Shown one piece after another: positions 53,034 to 62,146 of a stretch of 64,000 bases of DNA. The notes beneath the pieces are model-generated. The model was given only the letters and a program-made list of their open reading frames with translations. It did no database searches and was not told where the DNA came from. The DNA is from Luteimonas padinae (GTDB taxonomy: Bacteria; Pseudomonadota; Gammaproteobacteria; Xanthomonadales; Xanthomonadaceae). The position numbers and the translations under genes are program-made. Every line of letters starts with the position of its first letter. Position 1 is the first letter of the stretch. The stretch is from assembly GCF_014652935.1 (NCBI RefSeq), contig NZ_BMZT01000003.1, positions 1 to 64,000 of the forward strand, read 5' to 3'.

Positions 53034-54137
53034 TCAGCCGGTGGTGATCGGCTCGAGCCCGCGCACTGCGCGGATGCCCAGGCCCGGCGCGTCGCTGATG
53101 GCGATCTCGGCCTCGTTGAACTCGACGCCGCCCTCGACCGGGTCGAAGGTGCACAGCGAGGGCCCGTCGAGGTCGATCTTGGTGATGGCGCCGGCCTTGG
53201 CCACCGCCAGGTGCACCGCGGCCGCCACGCTGATGGCCGACTCGATCATGCAGCCGATCATGCAGTCCACGCCGTGCACCGCGGCGATGTCGGCGATGCG
53301 GATGGCATTGGAGATGCCGCCGGTCTTCATCAGCTTGATGTTGATGATGTCGGCGGCGCGGCGCTGGATCAGGTCGATGACCTGGGACGGGCCGAACACG
53401 CTCTCGTCGGCCATCACCGGCGTGTGCACGCGCTCGGTGACGTACTTGAGCCCTTCGATGTCGCTTGCCGGCACCGGCTGTTCCAGCAGCTCCAGGTGCA
53501 CGCCGGCGTCTTCGAGCGCATGGATCGCGAACACCGCCTGCTTGGCGGTCCAGCCCTGGTTGGCGTCCAGGCGCAGCAGCGCGCGGCCGTCGACCGCGGC
53601 GTGGATGGCCTTGACGCGCTCGATGTCGAGGCCGATGTCCTTGCCGACCTTGATCTTCAGCGACTCGAAGCCGCGGTCCACCGCGGCCAGCGAGTCGGCC
53701 ACCATCTTGTCGATGTAGTCGACGCTGATCGTCAGGTCGGTGGTGACCACAGGGTCGCCGCCGCCGCCGAGCATGCGGTAGAGCGGGGCGCCGTACAGCT
53801 GCGCCCACAGGTCGTACAGCGCGATCTCGACCGCGGCCTTGGCGCTGGTGTTGCGCTCCATGGCGGTCTGCACCAGCTGCACATTGCGGTTGAGGTCGGC
53901 GACGTCGCGGCCGACCAGGCGCGGGCCGATGACCTTGCCGATGGCCTCGACCATCGAGCCGTGGGTGTCGCCGGTGATGACCGCGGTCGGCGCGGCCTCG
54001 CCGTAGCCGATGCGGCCATCGTCGGTGTGGATCATGACCACGATGTCTTCCACCGTGTCGACGGTGCGCAGCGCGGTCTTGAACGGGGTCTTCAGCGGGA
54101 CCCGCAGCATCGCGAGCCGGATGTCGGTGATCTTCAT
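53034..54137 (-). CDS. L-Ala-D/L-Glu (dipeptide) epimerase
   Basis: Enolase-superfamily enzyme that converts the murein dipeptide L-Ala-D-Glu to L-Ala-L-Glu. The 367 residues carry the K-x-K pair in SLKIKVGKD (about 160), metal ligands in RLDANQGW (about 189), LLEQPVP (about 216) and MADESVFG (about 244). The second lysine is in NIKLMKTGG (about 269). The specificity motif IGCMIES matches the dipeptide epimerase group. It is next to an NlpC/P60 hydrolase, as in the Bacillus ykf group. Confidence 0.9.
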   Translation of the reverse strand: MKITDIRLAMLRVPLKTPFKTALRTVDTVEDIVVMIHTDDGRIGYGEAAPTAVITGDTHGSMVEAIGKVIGPRLVGRDVADLNRNVQLVQTAMERNTSAKAAVEIALYDLWAQLYGAPLYRMLGGGGDPVVTTDLTISVDYIDKMVADSLAAVDRGFESLKIKVGKDIGLDIERVKAIHAAVDGRALLRLDANQGWTAKQAVFAIHALEDAGVHLELLEQPVPASDIEGLKYVTERVHTPVMADESVFGPSQVIDLIQRRAADIINIKLMKTGGISNAIRIADIAAVHGVDCMIGCMIESAISVAAAVHLAVAKAGAITKIDLDGPSLCTFDPVEGGVEFNEAEIAISDAPGLGIRAVRGLEPITTG

Positions 54138-54169
54138 GTGCGGCGGGTCATTGTCTGGGCGTGTCCGGA

Positions 54170-55564
54170 TCAGGGCCGGATGCGCTGGATGCTGGTGATG
54201 CGGTCGACGGTCGGCGTGGTCGCGTTCGACATCATCGGCAGGATCGGGGTGACCACGACGCCGTTGAGGTGCAGGCGGACCAGGTCGTCGGCGCCCTCGG
54301 GCTTCCAGGCCATGCCGCTGGTGTCGTGGATGGCGACGGGTTCGCCGTCGACGTGGCCGATCACCATCATCACGTGGCCGGGGATGTAGACCAGGTCGCC
54401 CGGACGCGCCTCGCGCAGCGCCTGGACGCGCTCGGCGTGGCTGTCGCCGGCGTCGAAGGGCAGGCGGTTGAGCGCCGGGCTCACGGCCTGCGCGCTGGTG
54501 TTGCGCGGTAGCAGCACGCCGAAGCTGCGGTAGATCTCGGAGGCGAAGCCGCTGCAGTCGCGGGTGTTGTACGAATGCCCCCAGCCGTAGCGCTCGCCCA
54601 GGAACTTGAAGGACTGGCGGATCAGGTTGGCTTCGGTCAGCGGCAGGTAGTCGCTGGCGACGTCGGCGGAGCGCGGCAGCAGGGCGGGCTCGAAGGAGAG
54701 GCTGCCGTTGACGCCGCGCACCGGGAGTTCGACCACGTGGTGGGCCGACGGAAGCTGGCCGTTGACGGCCTCCATCGCCGGCCACTCGGCCAGCACCGGC
54801 ACGCGCACGCCCATTTCCAGCTGCACGTCGGAAACGCGTGGGTTCTCCGGGGTGTAGGCGGTGCGCGCGGTGGCGCCGGTCACCACCAGGAAGGGCGCGC
54901 GGCGGCCCCAGGCGTGGATCGCCTCGCGATCGCCCTCGGCCACGTACTGCTTCTCGATCCAGGCGGCATAGCGCTGGCTGAGCACGAAGTACCACTCGCC
55001 GTCGCGGCTCTCGTGCAGGACGACGACCGGATCGCCCGGAAACAGCGCGCTTTCCTGGAAGCGGTCGATGTCGCGGTCGCCGGCGGAGTGGAAGACGCGC
55101 AGGCGGGTCGGGAAGGCGCGCAGGTCGGCGCGGGCCACGACCATGCCGTGGCGGGTGGCCTGGCTGGCGGGTACGGCATCGAGCGCGGCATTGGCCTGGA
55201 TGTCGCGGAGCGCGTCGCTGGGCACCGGGCGGCCGGTGTCGGCGAAGAGTTCGCGCTCGGGAAGCTTCGAAAGCGCCTCGATCCAGCCGCGCACCTGCGC
55301 GCCGTCGATGCGCGCGGGCAGGGCCTCGAGGTCATGGATCGACGGGTCTTCGGCCTGCATGCGCGCGTTCTGCGCGGCGATCTGCGCCGGCGTCAGCACC
55401 ACGCGGTCGGCGTCGGCGAGCGCGTCGATCCAGAATCCGGGCGAAAGATGGGCATCGGCCAGCCCAGGGACCGCCAGCGGCGGCGACGCCTGGGCGGGCT
55501 CGCGCGCGGCCAGCGAGGCGGGCAGCGCGAGCAGGACGCTGAGGAGCAGCGCAGTGGATCGCAT
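54170..55564 (-). CDS. SH3-NlpC/P60 murein peptidase (YkfC-like)
   Basis: A 464-residue precursor with signal peptide MRSTALLLSVLLALPASLAA. Two SH3b-like beta regions (about 130-320) precede a C-terminal NlpC/P60 domain. Catalytic residues are the Cys in TRDCSGFASEIYRSFGV (about 336) and the His in IPGHVMMVIGHV (about 395). YkfC-type enzymes cleave L-Ala-D-Glu from murein tetrapeptides. The product fits the epimerase encoded 32 bases downstream. The start at 55564 gives the best signal peptide. Confidence 0.88.
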   Translation of the reverse strand: MRSTALLLSVLLALPASLAAREPAQASPPLAVPGLADAHLSPGFWIDALADADRVVLTPAQIAAQNARMQAEDPSIHDLEALPARIDGAQVRGWIEALSKLPERELFADTGRPVPSDALRDIQANAALDAVPASQATRHGMVVARADLRAFPTRLRVFHSAGDRDIDRFQESALFPGDPVVVLHESRDGEWYFVLSQRYAAWIEKQYVAEGDREAIHAWGRRAPFLVVTGATARTAYTPENPRVSDVQLEMGVRVPVLAEWPAMEAVNGQLPSAHHVVELPVRGVNGSLSFEPALLPRSADVASDYLPLTEANLIRQSFKFLGERYGWGHSYNTRDCSGFASEIYRSFGVLLPRNTSAQAVSPALNRLPFDAGDSHAERVQALREARPGDLVYIPGHVMMVIGHVDGEPVAIHDTSGMAWKPEGADDLVRLHLNGVVVTPILPMMSNATTPTVDRITSIQRIRP

Positions 55565-55601
55565 GGATCGTCCCCTTCCGGCGATATCGGAGCCGGAAGG
55601 C

Positions 55602-55618
55602 ATCATGGAATACATGAT
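55602..55618. promoter_or_regulatory. Candidate operator in the divergent murein-peptide promoter region
   Basis: ATCATG-GAATA-CATGAT, a 17-base palindrome with 6-base arms, sits 38 bases ahead of the NlpC/P60 start on one side and about 100 ahead of the transglutaminase-like gene. The arrangement half-site-N5-half-site is common for RpiR proteins. A binding assay would decide. Confidence 0.45.
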
Positions 55619-55648
55619 TCGGACAAAGCAACCAAAAAGAATAAATTA

Positions 55649-55676
55649 TTGACGCCCCATGAAGCCCATGTTACAC
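55649..55676 (+). promoter_or_regulatory. Candidate promoter for the transglutaminase-TonB receptor unit
   Basis: TTGACG at 55649-55654, a 16-base spacer and TTACAC at 55671-55676, in an A+T-rich island (AAAAAGAATAAATTATT) that stands out from the rest of the window. The gene starts at 55720. Confidence 0.45.
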
Positions 55677-55719
55677 AGCCCCGACGCAGTTCCGGGGGCC
55701 AGGAGAGGGGCTTTCAGCG

Positions 55720-57321
55720 ATGCCTGCAATCGATCCAGCACACATGCTTGCCAGCGCGGGCCCCGCCCCGCGCCGATGGCGTGCCCATGCCTTCGCGCTC
55801 GCCGCAACCCTTCCTGTGGGAGCGGCTATGGCCGCAAACGCTGTCATGTCCACCGACGGAGCGGCGGTCGCAGCGATAGCCGCTCCTGCAACAGCAGCGA
55901 CAACACCCGCCAGCAGCGATGACATCGGCGCACGTCTCGCCGCTCCGCCCGCCATCATCGACCTCGTCGACGCCGGCGACTTCAAGGGCGCCGAAGCGGC
56001 CATCGCCCGCGCGCTCGAAGACGCGTCGCTCGGCGTAGACCAGCGCACCGCGCTCGAGTTCCAGCGCGAGCGCATGCGCCGCATCCTGATGGACTTCCGC
56101 CTGGACGAAGCCGGCGCGAAGGCGCGCCTGCGTCGCGACATCCCCGACCTCACCGACGCCGAGTTCGCGCGCTGGGACGCCGCGGGCCTGATCGAGGCGC
56201 GGGTGATCGACGGCCAGCGCCGCTGGTTCAGCCGCGGCCCCTCCAATCTGTTCCGCCTGAGCGAGGAGGCGCGCAAGCGCCGCGCGACGCCGCTGGTGGT
56301 CTACGACAGCCCGCTAAAAGCGCCGCATCCGCAGCACGCCCGCGTGCGCGAGGCCGCCCTGGCCAGCGGCGAGCGCGCGGTCGCGCCGCAGCGCGTGCGC
56401 GTGACACAGTCGCTGACGGTCAAGCCCGACGCGGTGCCCCCCGGCGAGACCGTGCGCGCCTGGCTGCCGTTCCCGCGCGCCATCGCCGGGCAGCAGGAGC
56501 ACATCGCGCTGCAGTCGACGGTGCCGGCCGATCACCAGCTCGCGCCCGAGTCCGCGCTGCAGCGCACCGTGTACATGGAGGCGCCGGCGGTTGCCGGCGA
56601 GCCGACCGCGTTCTCGGTGACCTACGAGCTGACCGTCAGCGCGCAGTACAACCGGATCGATCCCGAGCGCGTGGTACCGGCAGAGATCACGCCCGAGCTC
56701 GCGCCCTTTGTTGCCGAGCGCGCGCCACACGTGGTGTTCAACGACGCCATGCGCCTGGAGTCCGCGCGCATCGTCGGCGACGAGACCAACCCCTACCGCA
56801 TCGCGCAGAAGCTCTTCGCCGCCGTCGACCGGATCCCCTGGGCCGGCGCCCGCGAGTATTCCACCATCACCAACATCGGCCAGCACGCACTGGAGCAGGG
56901 CCACGCGGACTGCGGCCAGCAGACCCTGTTGCTGATCACCCTGCTGCGCATGAACGGCATCCCCGCGCGCTGGCAGTCGGGCTGGATCTTCTCCGACGGC
57001 GAATACAACGACATGCACGACTGGGGCTGGATGTACCTGGCCCCCTACGGCTGGGTGCCGATGGACGTGACCTTCGGCCGCCTGCCCGGCGCCGCGCCCG
57101 AGCTGCAGGACTTCTACCTGGGCGGACTCGACGCCTGGCGCATCGCATTCAACGACGACTGGTCGCGCGAGTTCGTGCCGGCCAAGCACCACCCGCGTTC
57201 CGAAACCGTCGACCTGCAGCGTGGCGAAGCCGAGTGGGACGGCGGCAACCTGTACTTCGACCAGTGGACCTACGACTTCGAGTGGCAGCTGCTGCCACCG
57301 GTCATGGACGACGGCACCTGA
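55720..57321 (+). CDS. Secreted transglutaminase-like protein with REP-encoded signal peptide
   Basis: A 533-residue precursor of the transglutaminase/protease superfamily. The catalytic triad is Cys398 (HADCGQQTLLL), His433 (MHDWGWMYL) and Asp449 (VPMDVTFG). N-terminal helical and beta regions (about 70-350) precede it. The signal peptide is unusual. The core HAFALAATL continues into PVGAAMAAN (residues 32-40), which is encoded by a REP palindrome and supplies an A-M-A cleavage site. A reverse copy encodes VAAIAAPA (50-57) just after it. Such proteins often act on murein peptides or proteins. The neighbours suggest peptide processing. Confidence 0.85.
   Translation: MPAIDPAHMLASAGPAPRRWRAHAFALAATLPVGAAMAANAVMSTDGAAVAAIAAPATAATTPASSDDIGARLAAPPAIIDLVDAGDFKGAEAAIARALEDASLGVDQRTALEFQRERMRRILMDFRLDEAGAKARLRRDIPDLTDAEFARWDAAGLIEARVIDGQRRWFSRGPSNLFRLSEEARKRRATPLVVYDSPLKAPHPQHARVREAALASGERAVAPQRVRVTQSLTVKPDAVPPGETVRAWLPFPRAIAGQQEHIALQSTVPADHQLAPESALQRTVYMEAPAVAGEPTAFSVTYELTVSAQYNRIDPERVVPAEITPELAPFVAERAPHVVFNDAMRLESARIVGDETNPYRIAQKLFAAVDRIPWAGAREYSTITNIGQHALEQGHADCGQQTLLLITLLRMNGIPARWQSGWIFSDGEYNDMHDWGWMYLAPYGWVPMDVTFGRLPGAAPELQDFYLGGLDAWRIAFNDDWSREFVPAKHHPRSETVDLQRGEAEWDGGNLYFDQWTYDFEWQLLPPVMDDGT
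55815..55890. repeat. Inverted REP pair (REPIN-like) inside the transglutaminase-like gene
   Basis: The forward copy 55815-55839 (GGAGCGGCTATGGCCGC core) and the reverse copy 55866-55890 (GCAGCGATAGCCGCTCC core) are separated by 26 bases. Both lie in frame without stops, in the region encoding the signal peptide and early mature part. Confidence 0.8.
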
Positions 57322-57365
57322 GCCAAGCCACCCAACAACGCACACCTGTTCCGGGGAGAACCGCA

Positions 57366-60347
57366 ATGAAGGCCAGCCACACCCGATTCCGCAGAGCCGC
57401 GCTCTGCATCGCCCTGGGCACCTGCCTGTCCGCAATGGCGCCGGTTGCGCTGGCGCAGAGCGCCACCGGCGCGGTGGCCGGCCGCGCGAACGCGGGTGAC
57501 CAGGTGCAACTGGTGAATGCCACCACCGGCGCCACGCGCACGGTGACGGTCGGCGCCGACGGCAGCTACCGCCTCGGCCAGCTGCAGGTGGGCGACTACA
57601 ACGTGCAGGTGGTGCGGGACGGCGCGCCGGTCGGCGAGCCGGTGGCGGTCAGCGTCGCGCTGGGCGGCACCACCACCGTCAACCTCGGCAGCGAGGGCGG
57701 CATCGCCAACATGGCCACGGTGCAGGTGGTCGGCGCGCGCGTGGTGAACCGCGTCGACGTGCGCTCGACCGAATCCGCCACCAACGTGACGCGCGAGCAG
57801 ATCGCGCAGCTCCCGGTGGACCAGAGCCTGTCATCGGTGGCTCTGCTCGCACCCGGCGTGGTGTCGTCGGGCGCCACCTTCGGCGGCCTGACCTTCGGCG
57901 GCGCTTCGGTGGCCGAGAACGCGGTCTACATCAACGGCCTCAACGTCACCGACCCGTATCGCCGCCAGGGCTTCTCCTCGGTGCCGTTCGGCTTCTATGA
58001 CGAGTTCCAGGTCAAGACCGGTGGCTATTCGGCGGAGTTCGGCCGCAGCACCGGTGGCGTCATCAACGCCGTGACGCGCTCGGGCGGCAACGAGTTCCAG
58101 TCAGGCGTCGAGCTGACCATGGAGCCCTCGGCCTGGCGCTCGTCCAAGGACGACCATTTCCATTCGGACGGCACGCTCGACGAGCGCGACCGCACCAGCC
58201 GTGACTCGAACTCGTTCTACAAGGCCAACGTCTGGGCGTCCGGCCCGATCGTGAAGGACAGGCTGTTCTTCTTCGCGATGTACGAGGTGCGAGACAGCAG
58301 CCCGAAGGACGTCGACGAAAACGAGGTCTACCTGACCAAGAGCGACAACGACTTCTGGGGCGCGAAGCTCGACTGGCAGATCAACGACAACCACCTGCTT
58401 GAGCTGCTGGCGTTCTCCGACAAGGCCGACAGCGAGACCAGCATCTACGACTACGATTGGGACTCGGGCGAGAGCGGCGAGCTCAATGGCGGCTCGGTGT
58501 CGGGCAGCGGCGGCGAGAACTGGTCGGTGACCTATACCGGCCATTTCGGCGACAACTTCATGGCCAAGGCCATGTACGGCGTCAACGAGCGCAGCACCAA
58601 CACCAGCAGCCCGTGGGACGCTGATTGCAGCATCGTGACCGTGGCCAACCAGGCGCGGGTGAACTGGGGCTGCCATCCGACCAACTCGAGCTACAACGGC
58701 CGCGTCGACGAGCGCGAGGCCGCGCGACTGGACTTCGAGTGGACCCTGGGCGACCACCTGCTGCGCTTCGGCGTCGACCACGAGGTGCTGGATTCCACCA
58801 GCTTCGTGCGCTATCCCGGCGACGGCCGCAGCTACCAGGTGCAGACCGTGACCCCGGGTGCACCGCTCAACGGTACCGTCGTGCCGGATGGCGTGACCCA
58901 GATCGTCGATGCGCGCCGCTACATCACCGGCGCGCCGGTGAGCACCGAGATGCAGGCGTTCTACATCGAGGACAACTGGAGCGTCACGCCCAACGTCCTG
59001 CTGAACCTGGGCGTGCGCTTCGACAAGTTCCACAACAAGCTGGCCTCGGGCGCGACCTTCGCCCGCGCGGACTTCGAGGACATGGTCTCGCCGCGCCTGG
59101 GCTTCAGCTGGGACATGAGGGGTGACGGCACCACCAAGCTGTTCGCCAATGCCGGCCGCTACTACCTGCCGCTGACCAACAAACTGACCGACTACTTCGG
59201 CGGCGGCACCACCGACGAACATTCCTACTACGTGTTCAACGGCTGGACCGAGCTCAACGATCCGATCACCGGCAAGCCCTACCTCTCGCCCAACCTCGGC
59301 GCGCAGATCGGCCCGGTCAACACCGACATGAACGCGCCGCCGCCGGACGATGTGCGCACCGCCGTGGCGCGCGACCTGAAGCAGGTGTACCAGGACGAGT
59401 TCATCCTGGGCTTCCAGCAGGCCATCAACCAGGCCTGGTCGTACGGCGTCAACGCGACCTATCGCGAAGTGACCCGCGCCGTGGAAGACGCGCGCATCAA
59501 CCATGTCGAAGGCTGCGGCTGGTACTCCGGCGACTGGCCGATCATCAACCCGGGCGAGAAGGTGACCCTGTGGTGCCCGGATACGGAGGACTGGGTGGAG
59601 TTCGACTCCTCGCAGGACGGCTACGTGGCGTCCTACGGCGACGGCGCGGTCATGGGCTACAAGCGTCCCAAGCGCACCTACAAGGCCGTCGAGTTCCAGC
59701 TTGACCGCGCCTGGGACGACAAGTGGGCGATGAACTTCAGCTACCTCTGGTCCAAGAGCGAAGGCAACATGGAGGGTCCGGTCAACTCGGATACCGGTTA
59801 TGCCGACACCAACCTGGTGCAGCATTACGACCATCCGGCCAACAACGAGCGTTTCGGCGTCCTGTTCAACGACTTCCGACACCAGTTCAAGCTGCGCGGC
59901 AGCTACAAGCTCAACGAGATGTGGAGCTTCGGCGCGACCGCAACGGCCCGCTCCGGCGGCCCGATCACCGCGTTCGGCGTGGTGTGGCCCGACGACCGCC
60001 GTCCGGGCGGTGGCCCGGGCGAGTTCAGCGGCGGCGGCACTGGCTGGCTGTGCGTGGCCAACTGCGCCGACCCGGCCACCCGCCAGCTCGTCTACTCCGA
60101 GCGCGGTGCCTTCGGCCGGATGCCCTGGGTGAAGGATCTCGGCGTGAACGTGACCTGGACGCTGCCGGTGGAAGGCATCGACCTGAAGGCGCGCTTCTCG
60201 GTCTACAACCTGCTCAACAGCCAGACCAAGGTCAACGTGCATTCGCGTTACGAAAGCACGCCCGGGACGAAGCTGCCGTACTTCGGCGAAGGAACGGTCT
60301 GGCAGGCCCCGCGCTACGCGCAGCTGGTCGTGACCTGGAACTTCTGA
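57366..60347 (+). CDS. Oar-like TonB-dependent outer-membrane receptor
   Basis: A 993-residue precursor. The signal peptide ends ALAQ at residue 31. It is followed by a carboxypeptidase-regulatory-like domain (residues about 32-110, VGADGSYRLGQLQVGDYNVQV), a plug (about 125-260, EQIAQLPVDQSL, YINGLNVTDPYRR, GGYSAEFGRSTGGVINAVTRSG split for length) and a large barrel. It ends LVVTWNF with terminal Phe. No clear TonB box is seen. Oar-type receptors import peptides or modified proteins in xanthomonads. Its place beside murein peptidase genes suggests uptake of murein or peptide fragments. Confidence 0.9.
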   Translation: MKASHTRFRRAALCIALGTCLSAMAPVALAQSATGAVAGRANAGDQVQLVNATTGATRTVTVGADGSYRLGQLQVGDYNVQVVRDGAPVGEPVAVSVALGGTTTVNLGSEGGIANMATVQVVGARVVNRVDVRSTESATNVTREQIAQLPVDQSLSSVALLAPGVVSSGATFGGLTFGGASVAENAVYINGLNVTDPYRRQGFSSVPFGFYDEFQVKTGGYSAEFGRSTGGVINAVTRSGGNEFQSGVELTMEPSAWRSSKDDHFHSDGTLDERDRTSRDSNSFYKANVWASGPIVKDRLFFFAMYEVRDSSPKDVDENEVYLTKSDNDFWGAKLDWQINDNHLLELLAFSDKADSETSIYDYDWDSGESGELNGGSVSGSGGENWSVTYTGHFGDNFMAKAMYGVNERSTNTSSPWDADCSIVTVANQARVNWGCHPTNSSYNGRVDEREAARLDFEWTLGDHLLRFGVDHEVLDSTSFVRYPGDGRSYQVQTVTPGAPLNGTVVPDGVTQIVDARRYITGAPVSTEMQAFYIEDNWSVTPNVLLNLGVRFDKFHNKLASGATFARADFEDMVSPRLGFSWDMRGDGTTKLFANAGRYYLPLTNKLTDYFGGGTTDEHSYYVFNGWTELNDPITGKPYLSPNLGAQIGPVNTDMNAPPPDDVRTAVARDLKQVYQDEFILGFQQAINQAWSYGVNATYREVTRAVEDARINHVEGCGWYSGDWPIINPGEKVTLWCPDTEDWVEFDSSQDGYVASYGDGAVMGYKRPKRTYKAVEFQLDRAWDDKWAMNFSYLWSKSEGNMEGPVNSDTGYADTNLVQHYDHPANNERFGVLFNDFRHQFKLRGSYKLNEMWSFGATATARSGGPITAFGVVWPDDRRPGGGPGEFSGGGTGWLCVANCADPATRQLVYSERGAFGRMPWVKDLGVNVTWTLPVEGIDLKARFSVYNLLNSQTKVNVHSRYESTPGTKLPYFGEGTVWQAPRYAQLVVTWNF

Positions 60348-60353
60348 GCATGA

Positions 60354-60390
60354 CGTACCGGAGGGCGGCGGATCGTCGCTCTCCGGTACG
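60354..60390 (+). other. Intercistronic hairpin before the serine hydrolase gene
   Basis: CGTACCGGAG (60354-60363) and CTCCGGTACG (60381-60390) are perfect 10-base arms around a 17-base loop. They lie just after the receptor stop and just before GGAGG and the GTG at 60404. No T-run follows. It may stabilise the receptor mRNA or separate expression of the two genes. Confidence 0.55.
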
Positions 60391-60403
60391 GGAAGGAGGC
60401 AAG

Positions 60404-62029
60404 GTGGCTACAGTGGGAGTCCTCTTCGCGGCCGCAGCCACGGCCGCGATTTTTTTTGCGCCGGCGGCGCGTGCGGATGCTGCGGATGGCGACTGGCCGC
60501 GGCAGGCCGTGGCCGCGGCGGTGGACGAGACGGTCGCGCGCTATGCGCTTCCGGGCATCGCCGTCGGCGTGGTTGGCGATGGCGAGGTGCGGCAGGTCGA
60601 ACTGCGCGGCGAGACCGTCGCCGGCAGCGGCGAGGCGATCACCGCCGATACGCTGTTCAAGGTCGCCTCCAACACCAAGGCCATGACCGCCGCACTGCTC
60701 GCGCGGCAGGTCGATGCCGGCCTGTTGGCCTGGGACGATCCGGTGGTGAAGCACCTGCCGGGCTTCCGCATGCACGAGGACTGGGTGACGCGCGAGATGC
60801 AGGTGCGCGACCTGCTGATCCACAACAGTGGCCTGGGCCCGGGTGCTGGCGACCTGATGCTGTGGCCGGAGCCGAACGCGTTCACGCGCGGCGAGGTGAT
60901 CGCCGGGCTGGCGCACCTGAAGCCGCGCTGGAGCTTCCGTTCGCGCTACGCGTACGACAACACGCTCTACATCGTCGCCGGCGAAGTGGCGGCCGCGGCC
61001 GGCGGCGCGCCCTACGACGTGCTGCTGCGGCGCGAGGTGTTCGAGCCGCTGGGCATGGACGGCTGCAGGGTCGGGGAGTGGCGCATCGACGGCGCCGGCC
61101 CGGTGGCCGCACCGCACGGTCGACGCGATGGCGCGTGGGTGGGGCGTCCCGATGGCGAGGTCGTGGCCGACATGCCGATGGCGGCGGCCGGCGGCGTGCG
61201 CTGCGGGCTGGACGACATGCTGCGCTGGGTGCGTGCCTGGCTCGATCCGGACGCGCGTGACGCCGCGGGGCGGCCCTGGCTGTCGGCCGGGCAGCGCGCG
61301 GCCGCGTGGACCCCGCACATGCCGATGCCGCTCAGCCGGCGCATGCGCGACTGGAACCGCAGCCACTACTACGCCTACGGCCATGGCTGGCGCCTCAGCG
61401 ACGTCGACGGCACGGCGAAGGTCGCCCACACCGGCACGCTGTCGGGCATGTATTCCGCGGTGACGCTGCTGCCGGAGCTGGACGCCGGCTTCGTCATCCT
61501 GCTCAACGCGGATGCGGGCGATGCGCGGACGGTGCTTGAACAGTCGCTGTCGAAGATCTTCACCGGATGTCCCGGGACATCGGCCTGTCCCCGGGAGGAC
61601 GGGCTGGTCGCGCACTACGCATCGCTGCTGGCCGCGGAGCGCGCGGCATCCACCGCTGCGCCGGACTCGCCTGAGGCCGACGCTGCGGGCGTACACCCGC
61701 GCGAGGCCGTGGCTGCCGACGCGCTCTCCGGCCGGCTCGGTCGCTACCGCGATCTCTGGTTCGGCGAGGCCACCGTGTGCCAGGCCGATGGCGGCGTGCG
61801 CTTCGAATCGCTGAAGTCGCCGCGGCTGGCCGGCCCGGTGCTGCGCGCGGGTGACCGCCTGCTGGTGGACTTCGACACCCTCGGCGCGGACGCTGACGCC
61901 TGGCTCGACTTCGCCGCCGGGACCGACGGCGGGCCGGTCACCCTGGCCATGGCCAAGGTCGACCCCGAGGCCGACTTCAGCTACGACTACGAGGATCTCG
62001 CGTTCCGGCGGATCGGCGACTGCCCCTGA
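60404..62029 (+). CDS. Class C beta-lactamase-like serine hydrolase (exported)
   Basis: A 541-residue precursor. A GTG at 60404 with GGAGG 4 bases upstream gives signal peptide ATVGVLFAAAATAAIFF ending ARADA. An ATG at 60350 would add a 18-residue basic lead and lies inside the hairpin. Catalytic motifs are S-N-T-K (Ser89, Lys92), Y-D-N (Tyr184) and HTGTLSG (about 341). A C-terminal DUF3471-like beta domain starts near 430. Members act as esterases, D-amino-acid peptidases or beta-lactamases; the island suggests a D-peptide substrate. Confidence 0.85.
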   Translation: MATVGVLFAAAATAAIFFAPAARADAADGDWPRQAVAAAVDETVARYALPGIAVGVVGDGEVRQVELRGETVAGSGEAITADTLFKVASNTKAMTAALLARQVDAGLLAWDDPVVKHLPGFRMHEDWVTREMQVRDLLIHNSGLGPGAGDLMLWPEPNAFTRGEVIAGLAHLKPRWSFRSRYAYDNTLYIVAGEVAAAAGGAPYDVLLRREVFEPLGMDGCRVGEWRIDGAGPVAAPHGRRDGAWVGRPDGEVVADMPMAAAGGVRCGLDDMLRWVRAWLDPDARDAAGRPWLSAGQRAAAWTPHMPMPLSRRMRDWNRSHYYAYGHGWRLSDVDGTAKVAHTGTLSGMYSAVTLLPELDAGFVILLNADAGDARTVLEQSLSKIFTGCPGTSACPREDGLVAHYASLLAAERAASTAAPDSPEADAAGVHPREAVAADALSGRLGRYRDLWFGEATVCQADGGVRFESLKSPRLAGPVLRAGDRLLVDFDTLGADADAWLDFAAGTDGGPVTLAMAKVDPEADFSYDYEDLAFRRIGDCP

Positions 62030-62146
62030 GGCCCGGGCGGGTCATGTTGCGGCTCTGTGACGGTGCGCACGGGAGCGCCGGCGCGCGCGCGGATACCATG
62101 TTGCGTAGCAGCATCCCCCGTTACCGCTGCTCCAGGGAGAGGGAGC

